Assembly (NCBI RefSeq): GCF_038397735.1
Contig: NZ_CP151635.1
Coordinates: 372,001-436,000, forward strand
Source of the DNA: Microbacterium sp. LWH13-1.2
Lineage (GTDB): Bacteria; Actinomycetota; Actinomycetes; Actinomycetales; Microbacteriaceae
Length of the DNA stretch: 64,000 nucleotides
Direction of reading: 5' to 3'
Numbering within the stretch: position 1 is the first letter of the stretch; each line of letters begins with the position of its first letter. Both the position numbers and the translations under genes were made by a program. The notes under the pieces were generated by a model, which saw nothing but the letters and a program-made list of their open reading frames with translations, searched no databases and was not told the DNA's origin. Below are positions 34,499 to 43,500 of the stretch, one piece after another.

Positions 34499-34987
34499 TC
34501 AGCGCGACATCTGCGCGGCGATCCGAGTGTCGGCCGTGATCTCGCGGCGCGTCCACTCGAAGAGATAACGCGCGTCGTACGACCGCGAGCACCGCGCGCA
34601 CGATGTCGCCCGTGACGGGCGCCGATGGCGGTAGGTGATGTGGCCCGAGGGGCATTCGCCCACCCACGGCGCGAGCTCGACCGCCGTCTCGCCGTGGTGG
34701 GTCGTTCCGCCGACGTAGCCGAGTTCGCGGGCCACTCGTTTCCATGCAGATCCGTGCGCTGCCTCGTGCCCGGCCAGCGCGTGCGCGACCTCGTGCAGCA
34801 GCACCTGATGGATCTCGTCGTCGTCGAACCGAGCCGCGAGGTAGCGCGACACGGTGATGCGCTTCTTCGTGTAATCGCACTGTCCTGCGCGTCGCTTCGC
34901 GTGGTCGAAGCCGAAAGACCAGCTGTCGTCGAGATGCAGCGTGATCAGTGCCTCGCCCCAGACGCGCACCCGGTCAAGTTCCGCCAT
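34499..34987 (-). CDS. SprT-like zinc metalloprotease-fold protein (162 aa)
   Basis: The SprT motif HEVAHA (His65, Glu66, His69) is followed by His78, the usual third zinc ligand, in AAHGSAWKRVARELGY. A C-terminal zinc ribbon is suggested by CPSGHITYRHRR and SCARC. SprT-like proteins resemble the Spartan protease that cleaves DNA-protein crosslinks; bacterial members are not well characterised. TAGCCT (34999-34994) lies 6 nt before the ATG, again a leaderless arrangement. Confidence 0.87.
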   Translation of the reverse strand: MAELDRVRVWGEALITLHLDDSWSFGFDHAKRRAGQCDYTKKRITVSRYLAARFDDDEIHQVLLHEVAHALAGHEAAHGSAWKRVARELGYVGGTTHHGETAVELAPWVGECPSGHITYRHRRPSRATSCARCSRSYDARYLFEWTRREITADTRIAAQMSR

Positions 34988-35033
34988 GCGATCAGGCTAA
35001 GCCATGCTGCCGACATCGTGCCGCAGGGGCGCG

Positions 35034-35561
35034 TCAGCCTGCGACGAGGTGCGATGTGCGGCGCCGTTCGGCCGCCTCGATCGCGAGAAGCACGGTCTCG
35101 AGCTCGCGGTCTTCCGCACCGGCTTCGCGACGCAGGAACAACGACTGCTTGAAGCTCTCGCGAGCGGTCTCGTAATCGCCGGCCTCGTACGCGTTCTTGC
35201 CGTGATTGTGATGCGCGAACGCGGCGATCGAGACCCAGCGCTGGCCCTCGGCCTCGGCTGCGCAGGTCGCCAGTTCCTGCTCAGCGGCGGCATACGCTCC
35301 GCGGTACTGGAGCACGGTGGCGTGGAGCACACGAGCTCGGAGCACGTCCTTGCGGGTGCCCGCCATTCGCGACTGCCGCACGGCCTCGTCGGCGAGGGGG
35401 AGTGCTTCGTCCAGCCGGTCGAGGACCTTCAGCAGCCATACGCGCTCGAGCAGCGCAGGAAGACTCCTCTGGCTCTCGATCTCCTCCAGCCGTGCCGCGC
35501 ATTCATCGAGATCGACCAGCTCGCGAAGGCTCTCCGGGTCGTACCCTCGGATGAAACTCAT
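35034..35561 (-). CDS. Tetratricopeptide-like helical repeat protein (175 aa)
   Basis: Almost all helix, with several TPR-like units: LPALLERVWLLKVLDRLDEALPLADEAVRQ, VLRARVLHATVLQYRGAYAAAEQEL and FAHHNHGKNAYEAGDYETARESFKQSLFLR (motif core GxYxxAxxxF). No catalytic motif is present, so it is probably a scaffold or regulator. Start ATG at 35561 is chosen for the GGAAGGAG 4 nt upstream; longer reading frames upstream lack such a site. Unrecognised beyond the repeat fold; no informative neighbours. Confidence 0.7.
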   Translation of the reverse strand: MSFIRGYDPESLRELVDLDECAARLEEIESQRSLPALLERVWLLKVLDRLDEALPLADEAVRQSRMAGTRKDVLRARVLHATVLQYRGAYAAAEQELATCAAEAEGQRWVSIAAFAHHNHGKNAYEAGDYETARESFKQSLFLRREAGAEDRELETVLLAIEAAERRRTSHLVAG

Positions 35562-35663
35562 TGCTCTCCTTCCGCAGCGTCCCCCGACCAGTGTGCCTCG
35601 CGACCGCGCGCTCGCCGGGGCGGCACGCCCCACGACCACGCATCCGGATCCGGATCGATGCGC

Positions 35664-36524
35664 TCAGCGCAGGAAGAGCGATGCGTCCGGACGAGGGGAT
35701 GCCACGGCATCCGCATCCGTCACCACCCGTGCACCCTGCACGAAGGCGGTCACCTCGGCGCCCTGAGCGATCTTGGCAGGGTGCGGGCCTGCGGCGAGTA
35801 ACCTCGGCAGCCATTCGGTGGGCAGCGGCGCGGCAGAGGCGGCGATCACCAGGTTGCCGAAGCGTCGCCCCTTCAGTACCTGCGTGTCGGCGAGGACGCC
35901 GATCTCCGGAAGCACCTCTGCGATCGTCGCGACCTGTCGGCGGGCGAACGCGAGGCCGGGGCCGTCTGCGACGTTCACGAGCAGGACGCCGCCGGGGGAG
36001 AGGAGATCCGCGAGCTCGCGGTAGAACTCCAGGCTGGTCAGGTGGGCGGGCGTCTGCGCGCCCGAGTAGACGTCCGAGACGACGAGGTCGCAGCTGCCGA
36101 CGATCGCCGCAGGCAGTCGCTTGACGCCCTCGCGCGCGTCGCCGATCCGCAGTCGGATCGCGGCGCCCTTGGGCAGCGGCAGGTGCTCGCGCACGAGGGT
36201 CGCCAGCGGTGCCTCGAGCTCGATGACCTGCTGGCGGGAGCCTGGCCTCGTGGCATCGATGTAGCGGGGGATGGTCAGAGCGCCGGCGCCGAGATGCACG
36301 GCGGTGAGAGGGCCGGACGGCAGCTGGTCGATCACCGCGCCCATGCGCACGATGTACTCGAAGTGCAGATGCGTGGGGTCGTCGAGGTCGACGTGCGACT
36401 GCGGGGTGTCGTCGACGATGAGCTCGAACCCGCTCGTGAACTCCGACGGCACGATGCGCGCGATGCCGCCGTGGTCGAGTCGGGCCTGAGGATGCTCGGT
36501 GTCTCGTGCTCGCGTCCGGCCCAT
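35664..36524 (-). CDS. Spermidine synthase-like methyltransferase-fold protein (286 aa)
   Basis: Resembles polyamine aminopropyltransferases: AVHLGAGALTIPRYI (SAM/decarboxy-SAM site), VIELEAPLATLVREHL with the acidic ribose-binding residue, IRIGDAREGVKRLP-like segment, and LVVSDVYSGAQTPAHLTSLEFY with the catalytic Asp position. Many actinobacteria carry such stand-alone proteins annotated as spermidine synthase without shown activity, and no speD is visible. TAGTCT (36536-36531) lies 6 nt before the ATG. The downstream DNA to 35561 has no gene on either strand. Confidence 0.78.
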   Translation of the reverse strand: MGRTRARDTEHPQARLDHGGIARIVPSEFTSGFELIVDDTPQSHVDLDDPTHLHFEYIVRMGAVIDQLPSGPLTAVHLGAGALTIPRYIDATRPGSRQQVIELEAPLATLVREHLPLPKGAAIRLRIGDAREGVKRLPAAIVGSCDLVVSDVYSGAQTPAHLTSLEFYRELADLLSPGGVLLVNVADGPGLAFARRQVATIAEVLPEIGVLADTQVLKGRRFGNLVIAASAAPLPTEWLPRLLAAGPHPAKIAQGAEVTAFVQGARVVTDADAVASPRPDASLFLR

Positions 36525-36541
36525 GCTCCGAGACTACGCGC

Positions 36542-37810
36542 TCACTTCGCCTGGTTGCCGACCGAGCAGGTGTCCTGATCGACGCTCTGACCCGAGATCT
36601 CCGGAGGCAGCGTCGCGCGGGTCTCTGGCGCCTCCGTCGGAGCGGCGGTCTCCGCCGTCTCGGGGGCCTCCTCGGTGGCGGGCGGGGTCGCGAGTTCGAC
36701 GCTGCGGTTCGTCGCGACGTCGCCCGAGAGCGTGATCGGCTCGCCGGCGATCAGCGCCGCCCAGAGAGGCTCGGCCGCGTCGTAGTCGGGAACGACCTTG
36801 ATCCCCGGGTTGTCGGGATCGTCGAGGTTCGGGTACTGCACGAAGACGAAGTCCGAGAACCGCACGTCCTTCAGCGCCAGCGCGAGCTGGGTGAGGGTGA
36901 GTGCGTTGCTGAGCGACTCGCTCGGCACGATGTTGTCGGCGACCGTGTTCATCAGCCGCAGCACCTTCGACGGATCGGTGAGAGTCTCGGCGCTGAGGAT
37001 CTTCTTCGCGAGACGCGACATGTACTGCTGCTGGTTCGAGATGCGGGCGAGGTCGCTCTCGTCGCCCACACCGTGTCTGGTGCGGATGAAGGCGAGGGCG
37101 TTCGCTCCCGAGACGGTGTGGGTCCCCACGGGCAGGTCGATGCCCGCCTGCGAATCGCGGATCCCCTCGCCGGCGACGCACACCTCGACCCCGCCGATCG
37201 CATCGGTGATCGCGATCACGCCGTCGAAGCTGATCTTGGCCGCGAACTCGATGGGGATGCCGCTGAGGTCGCCGACCGTCTTCGCGATGCATGAGATGCC
37301 CGCATGGTCGAAGAGGGAGTTCAACGGCGCCTTCGCCATAGACGACGCGGTCGAACCGTCGTCGCGCGTGCACTCGGGAACCTCGACCATCAGGTCGCGG
37401 GGAAACGACACGACGGTGACGTTGCGGGGAGCCGCTGAGACGTGCACGAGCAGATTCACATCGTTTCGGGAGCCCTCCTCGATCTTCTCGCAGCGTTCGC
37501 CGAGCAACTGCGTCGAGACCTCTCCGCACTCGTCGGTGCCGACGATCAGGATGCTGAAGGCCTTGTCGCTCGGATATGCCCCGAGCGACGGAGGAGCCAC
37601 CTCCGCGTCGTCCTCCAGTGCGACCGCGCCCTCGCCGACCCTGTTCAGCACGTCGACGAAGACGAAGCCGGCCACGGCGATCGAGGAGACGAGCAGCACG
37701 CTCAGGGCGACGCCGAGGAGCTTGAGGAAGGTGGACAGCGCACTGGGTGTCGGGAGGTCGGCATGGCGCGCGACCGTGGTGCGCTTCGCGTCGTCGAGAG
37801 CCCCTGACAT
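36542..37810 (-). CDS. LytR-CpsA-Psr (LCP) family cell wall ligase (422 aa)
   Basis: A cytoplasmic N-terminus and one membrane helix (LLGVALSVLLVSSIAVAGFVF, about residues 31-51) precede the extracytoplasmic LCP domain: FSILIVGTDE, SRNDVNLLVHV, TVVSFPRDLMVEVP, GVIAITDAIGGVEVCV, LAFIRTRHGVGDESDLARISNQQ. The arginines of PRD, RTRHG and DLARI are the pyrophosphate-binding set. LCP enzymes attach undecaprenyl-linked polymers to peptidoglycan. The last 60 residues are Pro/Glu/Thr-rich. TAGGCT (37823-37818) ends 7 nt before the ATG. Confidence 0.92.
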   Translation of the reverse strand: MSGALDDAKRTTVARHADLPTPSALSTFLKLLGVALSVLLVSSIAVAGFVFVDVLNRVGEGAVALEDDAEVAPPSLGAYPSDKAFSILIVGTDECGEVSTQLLGERCEKIEEGSRNDVNLLVHVSAAPRNVTVVSFPRDLMVEVPECTRDDGSTASSMAKAPLNSLFDHAGISCIAKTVGDLSGIPIEFAAKISFDGVIAITDAIGGVEVCVAGEGIRDSQAGIDLPVGTHTVSGANALAFIRTRHGVGDESDLARISNQQQYMSRLAKKILSAETLTDPSKVLRLMNTVADNIVPSESLSNALTLTQLALALKDVRFSDFVFVQYPNLDDPDNPGIKVVPDYDAAEPLWAALIAGEPITLSGDVATNRSVELATPPATEEAPETAETAAPTEAPETRATLPPEISGQSVDQDTCSVGNQAK

Positions 37811-37869
37811 GCCGCAGAGCCTACCCGCGGAGCACGATGTTACGGCCGCATGACGTTTCTGAGAATAAC

Positions 37870-37915
37870 TTGCAGGGAATTAGTTAGTGATGAATACTTT
37901 TTCCTACGTGGTAGG
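37870..37915 (+). promoter_or_regulatory. Promoter and start-site palindrome of the sugar ABC operon
   Basis: TTGCAG (37870-37875) and AATACT (37893-37898) are separated by 17 bp in the most AT-rich stretch of the neighbourhood. Just downstream, CCTAC and GTAGG (37903-37915) form a palindrome with centre GTG that would cover the transcription start, a natural repressor position. Confidence 0.62.
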
Positions 37916-37954
37916 CACCCGATGCCGCCAGGACGTTCAAAGAGGAGAACCCTG

Positions 37955-39247
37955 ATGCACAAGCGCATTCTTCCGGCCGTGGCGCTCGGCGCCGTGGCCA
38001 CCCTGGGCCTGGCGGCCTGTGCCGGCGGTGGCGCCGACAACGGTGGAGCCGTCGACGGAGAGGGCCAGGAACTCACCGTCTGGATCATGAAGGGCACCAA
38101 CCCCGACGCGAGCGCGTTCTACGACGAGGTCTCGGACGCCTTCGAAGACGAGACCGGAGCCACGGTCAAGATCGAGGAGATCCAGTGGGCCGACGCCCAC
38201 GACCGCTTCGTCACGTCGATCGCCGGTGGCACCACGCCCGACATCGCCGAGACCGGCACCACCTGGACTGCGGAGTTCGCCGATGCAGGCGCGCTCGAGC
38301 CGCTCGATGAGTACGTCGACGCCGAGAAGGGTCTGCGCGACGACCTCGTCGAGGGCCTCGCGGTCGCCGGCACCTACGAGGACGAGCTCTACGGCATGCC
38401 GTGGTACGCCGGTGTCCGTTCGATCGTCTACCGCACCGACGTGTTCGAGGAGCTCGGTCTCGAGGCTCCGAAGACCTGGGATGACATCGTCACTGCGGGT
38501 GAGGCCATCAAGGCGGCCAAGCCCGACATGCTGCCCTTCCCCGTCGCCGGAGACGCCGAGTTCCAGGTCTACCCCTGGGTCTGGGGTGCGGGTGGCGAGG
38601 TCGCGACCCTCGACGGCAAGACCTGGACGAGCGAGCTCGACAGCAAGGAGTCGCAGGCCGGCATCGAGTTCTACACGGGACTCGCGACCGAGCACGGCTT
38701 CTCGTCGGCCGGTGCCACCACCTGGAAGGAGACGGACCTCCGTGACTCGTTCACGCAGGGCAACGTCGCCATGATGCTCTCGGGCTCGTGGACCCCGAAG
38801 GCTCTGATCGAGGCGAACCCCGAGCTCGAGGGCAAGATCGGCGCCGCCGTGATCCCCGGTGAGGACGGCGGAATCGCTCCGTCCGTGCTCGGCGGCTCGC
38901 ACCTGTCCGTCTTCAACACGACCGAGAACGCCGACCTCGCGTGGGAGTTCGTCAAGCTCATGACCACGGGTGAGTTCGCCGAGAAGTGGGCGGACGAGAC
39001 CGGGTACTTCCCCGGAGTCCAGTCGGCGATGGAAGAGGCGCTGGCCTCCACCGATCCGCTCGTCGCTCCGTTCGCGCAGCAGATGGTCGAGGGTGGCGCA
39101 TCCGTGCCGGTGACCCCGAACTTCGGCGCGGTCCAGGCCAAGAAGACCACCAACTCGATGATCCAGGCGATCCTCAGCGGGCAGAAGGATGTCGCCACGG
39201 CGACGAAGGATGCCGCTGCTGAGATGACCGATCTGCTCAACCAGTAA
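37955..39247 (+). CDS. Sugar ABC transporter substrate-binding lipoprotein, family 1 (430 aa)
   Basis: Signal peptide with lipobox LAAC (Cys near residue 22) and then a carbohydrate-type binding domain: LTVWIMKGTNPDASAFYDEVSDAFE, SIAGGTTPDIAETGTTWTAEFADAGALEPLD and the late LAWEFVKLMTTGEFAEKW. The fold matches NgcE/DasA/MalE-like proteins of actinobacterial oligosaccharide importers. AGAGGAG lies about 8 nt upstream of the ATG. First gene of an operon with two permeases and a NagZ-like glycosidase, so an N-acetylglucosamine-containing sugar is the favoured ligand (inference). Confidence 0.9.
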   Translation: MHKRILPAVALGAVATLGLAACAGGGADNGGAVDGEGQELTVWIMKGTNPDASAFYDEVSDAFEDETGATVKIEEIQWADAHDRFVTSIAGGTTPDIAETGTTWTAEFADAGALEPLDEYVDAEKGLRDDLVEGLAVAGTYEDELYGMPWYAGVRSIVYRTDVFEELGLEAPKTWDDIVTAGEAIKAAKPDMLPFPVAGDAEFQVYPWVWGAGGEVATLDGKTWTSELDSKESQAGIEFYTGLATEHGFSSAGATTWKETDLRDSFTQGNVAMMLSGSWTPKALIEANPELEGKIGAAVIPGEDGGIAPSVLGGSHLSVFNTTENADLAWEFVKLMTTGEFAEKWADETGYFPGVQSAMEEALASTDPLVAPFAQQMVEGGASVPVTPNFGAVQAKKTTNSMIQAILSGQKDVATATKDAAAEMTDLLNQ

Positions 39248-39261
39248 GGCTGTATCCCTCC

Positions 39262-40239
39262 ATGTCGATGGTGCAAGCGCCACTGCCGGCCACGAAGGCG
39301 GAGTCCTCCTCCGCCTCCGTGGCCGGCGGCCGGCCGCCCAAGCGAGGACTCTCGCTGCTGACGGCCCGCCCCTGGCTCCTCCTCGCCCCTGGCCTGGTCA
39401 TCCTCGCGGTGCTCATGCTCTGGCCGCTCATCCAGGTCTTCATCTTCTCGCTGCAGGATTACGGCCTGCGCGAGATCAACACCGGCGAGAACAACTGGAT
39501 CGGCGTCGACAACTACGTCGAGGCGCTCACCAATCCGACACTCTGGACGGTCGTGCTCCCGAACACCGTCGGCTTCGCCGCTGTCGCCGTGTTCGTCACC
39601 GTCGCCGTGGGAACGCTCGTCGCCCTGCTGCTCGCGAAGCTCGGCACCGTCTGGCGCACGATCGTCTCCAGCTGCATCATGGTGGCCTGGGCGATGCCCG
39701 CGGTCACCGGCACCTACGTCTGGACGTTCATCTTCGATGCCGACCGCGGCATCTTCAACACCGTCCTGCAGGACCTCGGTCTGATGGACGACCCGGTGAA
39801 CTGGTTCACGAACCAGTGGTCGTTCTACGCCATCGTCCTGCTGAACGTGGTGCACCACGGATTCCCGTTCGTCGCGATCACGGTGCTCGCCGGTCTCCTG
39901 GGCGTCTCGAAGGAGATGCTGGAGGCGGCGGCCCTCGACGGCGCCAACGCCTGGATGCGCTTCTGGAAGATCATCTTCCCCACTCTCAAGCCCGTCTTCT
40001 CGGTCGTGATCATCCTGTCGACGATCTGGGACTTCAAGGTCTTCGCGCAGGTCTACCTGATGCCCGGCGGAGGAGGCGGCAACCGGTCGGTGCTCAACCT
40101 CGGTGTCTGGTCGTATGTCGAGTCCTTCGGTCAGAACCGTTACGGGTTCGGTGCCGCTCTCGCCGTGCTCCTCACCCTCGTGCTGATCGGCATCACGATC
40201 GTGTACATCCGTTCGCTCATGAAGGAGGACGAGCTGTGA
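39262..40239 (+). CDS. Sugar ABC transporter permease, MalF/LacF type (325 aa)
   Basis: Cytoplasmic N-terminus rich in Ser/Ala, then about six membrane helices (PWLLLAPGLVILAVLMLWPLIQVFIFS first). The EAA loop EMLEAAALDGANAWMRFWKIIFPTLKP is complete, and VGVSLxNY-like WIGVDNYVEAL is the usual exterior landmark. Follows the binding protein gene after 14 nt. Pairs with the next permease as channel. Confidence 0.92.
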   Translation: MSMVQAPLPATKAESSSASVAGGRPPKRGLSLLTARPWLLLAPGLVILAVLMLWPLIQVFIFSLQDYGLREINTGENNWIGVDNYVEALTNPTLWTVVLPNTVGFAAVAVFVTVAVGTLVALLLAKLGTVWRTIVSSCIMVAWAMPAVTGTYVWTFIFDADRGIFNTVLQDLGLMDDPVNWFTNQWSFYAIVLLNVVHHGFPFVAITVLAGLLGVSKEMLEAAALDGANAWMRFWKIIFPTLKPVFSVVIILSTIWDFKVFAQVYLMPGGGGGNRSVLNLGVWSYVESFGQNRYGFGAALAVLLTLVLIGITIVYIRSLMKEDEL

Positions 40240-41069
40240 ACCCCCGCCCCTCTGTCATGTCGCGCCTCGGCACCGGCATCGCGATCGCCGCGGTCCTGAT
40301 CTTCACCCTGTTCCCGGTGTACTGGATGGTCTCCAGCGCGCTCGACGCCAAGGCGTCCAGCGGGGGACAGTCCCTGCTGCCGCAGGAGTTCACATTCGAC
40401 AACTTCGCGTTCGTGCTCACCGACGGCGGCTTCGGCACGTACCTCCGCAACTCCGCGATCGTGGCGCTCGTCACCGTGCTCGTCAGCGCCCTGGTGTGCC
40501 TGCTCGCGGCGGTCGCCGTCGCGCGCTTCCGCTTCAAGTTCCGCACCACGATCCTCATGATGATCCTCGTCGTGCAGATGGTGCCGCTCGAGGCCCTCGT
40601 GATCCCGCTGTTCCTGCAGGTGAAGAGCCTGGGTCTGCTCAACAGCATCCTCGGTCTGATGGTCGTGTACGTCGCGCTCTCGCTGGCGTTCGGAATCTGG
40701 ATGCTGCGCGGGTTCGTCGCAGCGGTGCCGGTCGAACTCGAGGAGGCCGCGTACATCGACGGGGCCAGCTGGTGGCGGATGTTCCGCTCGATCCTGCTGC
40801 CGCTCGTGATGCCCGGCCTCGTCGCGACCAGCATCTTCAGCTTCATCACCGCGTGGAACGAGTTCATCTTCGCCATGACGATCCTCGGCAGCGCCACGGA
40901 CCAGTACACGGTGTCGATCGGTCTGAAGTCGTTCTTCGGCCTGCACTCGAACGATTGGGGCAGCATCATGGCGGCATCGACGATCATCACGATCCCTGTC
41001 ATGATCTTCTTCGTGATCGTGCAGCGCCGGCTCTCCGCCGGCATGGTGGCAGGAGCGGTGAAGGGATGA
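40236..41069 (+). CDS. Sugar ABC transporter permease, MalG type (277 aa)
   Basis: Six membrane helices and the EAA loop ELEEAAYIDGASWWRMFRSILLPLVMPG. The N-terminal FTLFPVYWMVSSALDAKAS is characteristic of MalG-type subunits. GTG start overlaps the previous stop (GTGA) with AAGGAGG 7 nt upstream; its own stop overlaps the glycosidase start. No ATPase gene follows, so a shared MsiK/MalK-type ATPase elsewhere in the genome must energise the transporter. Confidence 0.93.
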   Translation: MNPRPSVMSRLGTGIAIAAVLIFTLFPVYWMVSSALDAKASSGGQSLLPQEFTFDNFAFVLTDGGFGTYLRNSAIVALVTVLVSALVCLLAAVAVARFRFKFRTTILMMILVVQMVPLEALVIPLFLQVKSLGLLNSILGLMVVYVALSLAFGIWMLRGFVAAVPVELEEAAYIDGASWWRMFRSILLPLVMPGLVATSIFSFITAWNEFIFAMTILGSATDQYTVSIGLKSFFGLHSNDWGSIMAASTIITIPVMIFFVIVQRRLSAGMVAGAVKG

Positions 41070-42580
41070 CGGACGAGCTCGAACGACTCGCCAATGCGGT
41101 GCTCTGGCCTGGATTCCTCGGGACCGAGGCTCCGCAGTGGCTCGTCGGCGAGCTCGAGGACGGCCTCGCCGGCGTGGTCTACTTCGGGCAGAACATCGGC
41201 GAGGGGCTGTCCGCACTGAGCGCGCAGATCCTCCGCAGGAATCCCGACGCCCTGATCGGCATCGACGAGGAGGGCGGCAACGTCACCCGTCTCGAGTCCG
41301 CCACAGGGTCGACCCTTCCCGGGGCCGGGCAGCTCGGCATCCTCGACGACGTCGACGTGACGAGGGCATCCGGCGCGGAACTCGCCAGGCGGGTCACGGC
41401 GATCGGTGCGAACGTGGTCCTCGGGCCGGTCGCCGACGTGAACACGGATCCGCGCAACCCTGTGATCGGCGTCCGCTCGTTCGGCAGCGACGCGGCTCTG
41501 GTCTCGCGACACGCGCTGGCCGCAGTCGACGGGATCCAGAGCGGCGCGGCGGCGGCCTGTGTGAAGCACTTCCCCGGGCACGGCGACACGCACCTGGACT
41601 CGCATCACGCGTCCCCCGTGATCTCGCTCGACGTCGACGAGTTCGAACGAGTCCACCTCGAGCCTTTCCGGGCCGCGGTGGCCGCGGGTGTCGACGCGAT
41701 CATGACGGCGCACATCGTCGTGCCTGCATGGGGACCAGAGCCCGCGACGCTGAACCCACGGGTGCTCGGCATGCTCCGCGACTGGGGGTTCGACGGGGTG
41801 ATCATCTCCGATGCCCTCGACATGGCGGCGATCCGCGAGACCGTCGGCATCGGCGCCGGGGCGGCACGTGCGCTCGCTGCGGGCGTCGACCTGCTGTGCA
41901 TCGGAAACCCCACCAACAGGGGAGGGGCCACCCTGCCCGACCAGGACCGACGCGACTTCCTCTCTGCGCGCGACGGCATCGTCTCAGCGCTCCGAGACGG
42001 GTCGCTGCTGCGCACGCGGGTCGAGGAGGCGGCGGCTCGGGTCGCGGCCCTCGCCGCTGCCCTGCGGGAGCGCGCGGATTCGGCATCCGGTCCGGTCGAC
42101 TTCGATCCGCGCGAGATCGTCGGGCGGGCGATCACGGGTGCGACGGCGGATGCGGCGTCGCTCGCCGTCGTCGACGCGCGTAGCCGGTCGACCCTCGCCG
42201 TCGACAGTGCCTCGGCCTACATCGCCGAAGCGCTTGCGGCCGGCGGCCATCGTGCCAGGGTCGACGTGGCTCGGACATCGCTCGACGAGCAGGACACCGC
42301 TCTCGACGCCGCCGTCGCGGCCGAAGGACTCACGGTCGTCCTGCTGGATCGACCGGACGCGGACGACGCTCAGCGAGCTCTGGTCGAGCGCGCTGCCACG
42401 CGCGACCCCGAGGCCGTCGTCGTCAACGTCGGGCTCGCACCGCAGCATCCGCTCGCTCTGCCGATCGTCGAGGTCGGCGCAGCGAGCCTGGTCGGTGCTC
42501 AGGCGGCCAGGGAGCGGCTGACGAACAAGGGTCTGACCGGAGACGGCTCGTCACTCGGCGACGCGGATCTGGCTGACTGA
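41066..42580 (+). CDS. nagZ: Glycoside hydrolase family 3, NagZ-like beta-N-acetylhexosaminidase (504 aa)
   Basis: The NagZ-specific motif KHFPGHGDTHLDSHH (residues 167-181) provides the His/Asp dyad used as acid/base, and Asp249 in IISDALDM is the nucleophile. The N-terminal (beta/alpha)8 domain is followed by a short C-terminal alpha/beta domain. No signal peptide is present, so the enzyme acts in the cytoplasm on imported sugars, releasing terminal N-acetylglucosamine from chito-oligosaccharides or muropeptides. ATG overlaps the permease stop, so the gene is part of the sugar transporter operon. Confidence 0.87.
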   Translation: MTDELERLANAVLWPGFLGTEAPQWLVGELEDGLAGVVYFGQNIGEGLSALSAQILRRNPDALIGIDEEGGNVTRLESATGSTLPGAGQLGILDDVDVTRASGAELARRVTAIGANVVLGPVADVNTDPRNPVIGVRSFGSDAALVSRHALAAVDGIQSGAAAACVKHFPGHGDTHLDSHHASPVISLDVDEFERVHLEPFRAAVAAGVDAIMTAHIVVPAWGPEPATLNPRVLGMLRDWGFDGVIISDALDMAAIRETVGIGAGAARALAAGVDLLCIGNPTNRGGATLPDQDRRDFLSARDGIVSALRDGSLLRTRVEEAAARVAALAAALRERADSASGPVDFDPREIVGRAITGATADAASLAVVDARSRSTLAVDSASAYIAEALAAGGHRARVDVARTSLDEQDTALDAAVAAEGLTVVLLDRPDADDAQRALVERAATRDPEAVVVNVGLAPQHPLALPIVEVGAASLVGAQAARERLTNKGLTGDGSSLGDADLAD

Positions 42581-42594
42581 GGCAGGATGACACC

Positions 42595-43461
42595 GTGGAC
42601 TCAGACGTTCTCGCGCTGGTGCGCCGATCGATCGCCCGTCTGAGTGCTGCCGAGGCTCGGGTCGCGGAGACCATTCTCGGCGACCCCACGCTGGTCGTGG
42701 ATCTCGCCATCAACGACCTCGCGCGGCTGTGCAACACCTCACTGTCGACAGTGGCGAGATTCGCGCAGTCGCTCGGGTTCAGCGGGTATCGCGAGCTGAG
42801 AGTGGCGGTCGCACGGACGGTGACGCTCGCCCAGGCGCAGCAGGCCCGTTTCGGTCTCGACACCACGGCGATCGATCCGGACGACGAGCCGTCGGCGATC
42901 GCCGCCAAGCTCGCGTCCCAGGAGATCGACGCGATCGAGAAGACGGCGCTGGGACTCGACGCGGACGCTCTCGACCGGGTCGCGCTGGCCGTGGTCGCCG
43001 CGCGACACGTCGACCTGTTCGGGCAGGCGGCATCGTCGCTCACAGCGCAAGACCTGCAGCAGAAGCTCGCCCGCATTGGATGCTCGGTCGCCCACTCCGC
43101 CGACCCGCATCTCGCCCTCACGACCGCATCGCTGCGCTCGACGGACGACGTCGTGATCGCCTTCTCGCACGGGGGCGAGACGCAGGAGGTCGTGCGGGCG
43201 GTGGAGGTCGCGAGAGACGCCGGGGCACTCTCCGTCGCCGTCACGAGCGCGCCGGACTCGACGCTCGCTCTCGCCGCTGACATCGTGCTGCTCACCTACG
43301 CACAGGAGTCACCGTTCCGTATGGCGGCGATGTCGAGTCGCATCGCGCAGCTCGCGCTCGTCGACATCCTCTTCGTCAGGGTGGTGCAGCACCGGGGGGA
43401 GCCCGTCGTGATCCCCCTCCAGCTGACGCACGACGCGGCGGCGTCACGCCGTCGGCGCTGA
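42595..43461 (+). CDS. RpiR-family regulator with SIS domain (288 aa)
   Basis: N-terminal helix-turn-helix of the RpiR/MurR type (LSAAEARVAETILGDP, INDLARLCNTSLSTVARFAQSLGFSGYRELR) and a C-terminal SIS phosphosugar-binding domain (VDLFGQAASSLTAQDLQQKLARIG, VVIAFSHGGETQEVVRAVEVARDAGALSVAVTS). Family members respond to sugar phosphates such as MurNAc-6-P or hexose phosphates. It is 14 nt after the glycosidase gene and probably controls this sugar operon; CAGGAT 6 nt before the GTG could also start an independent leaderless message. No murQ gene is nearby. Confidence 0.9.
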   Translation: MDSDVLALVRRSIARLSAAEARVAETILGDPTLVVDLAINDLARLCNTSLSTVARFAQSLGFSGYRELRVAVARTVTLAQAQQARFGLDTTAIDPDDEPSAIAAKLASQEIDAIEKTALGLDADALDRVALAVVAARHVDLFGQAASSLTAQDLQQKLARIGCSVAHSADPHLALTTASLRSTDDVVIAFSHGGETQEVVRAVEVARDAGALSVAVTSAPDSTLALAADIVLLTYAQESPFRMAAMSSRIAQLALVDILFVRVVQHRGEPVVIPLQLTHDAAASRRRR

Positions 43462-43500
43462 GTCCACGACCGCCGGCGGCGACCCGCGGGTGAGACGAGA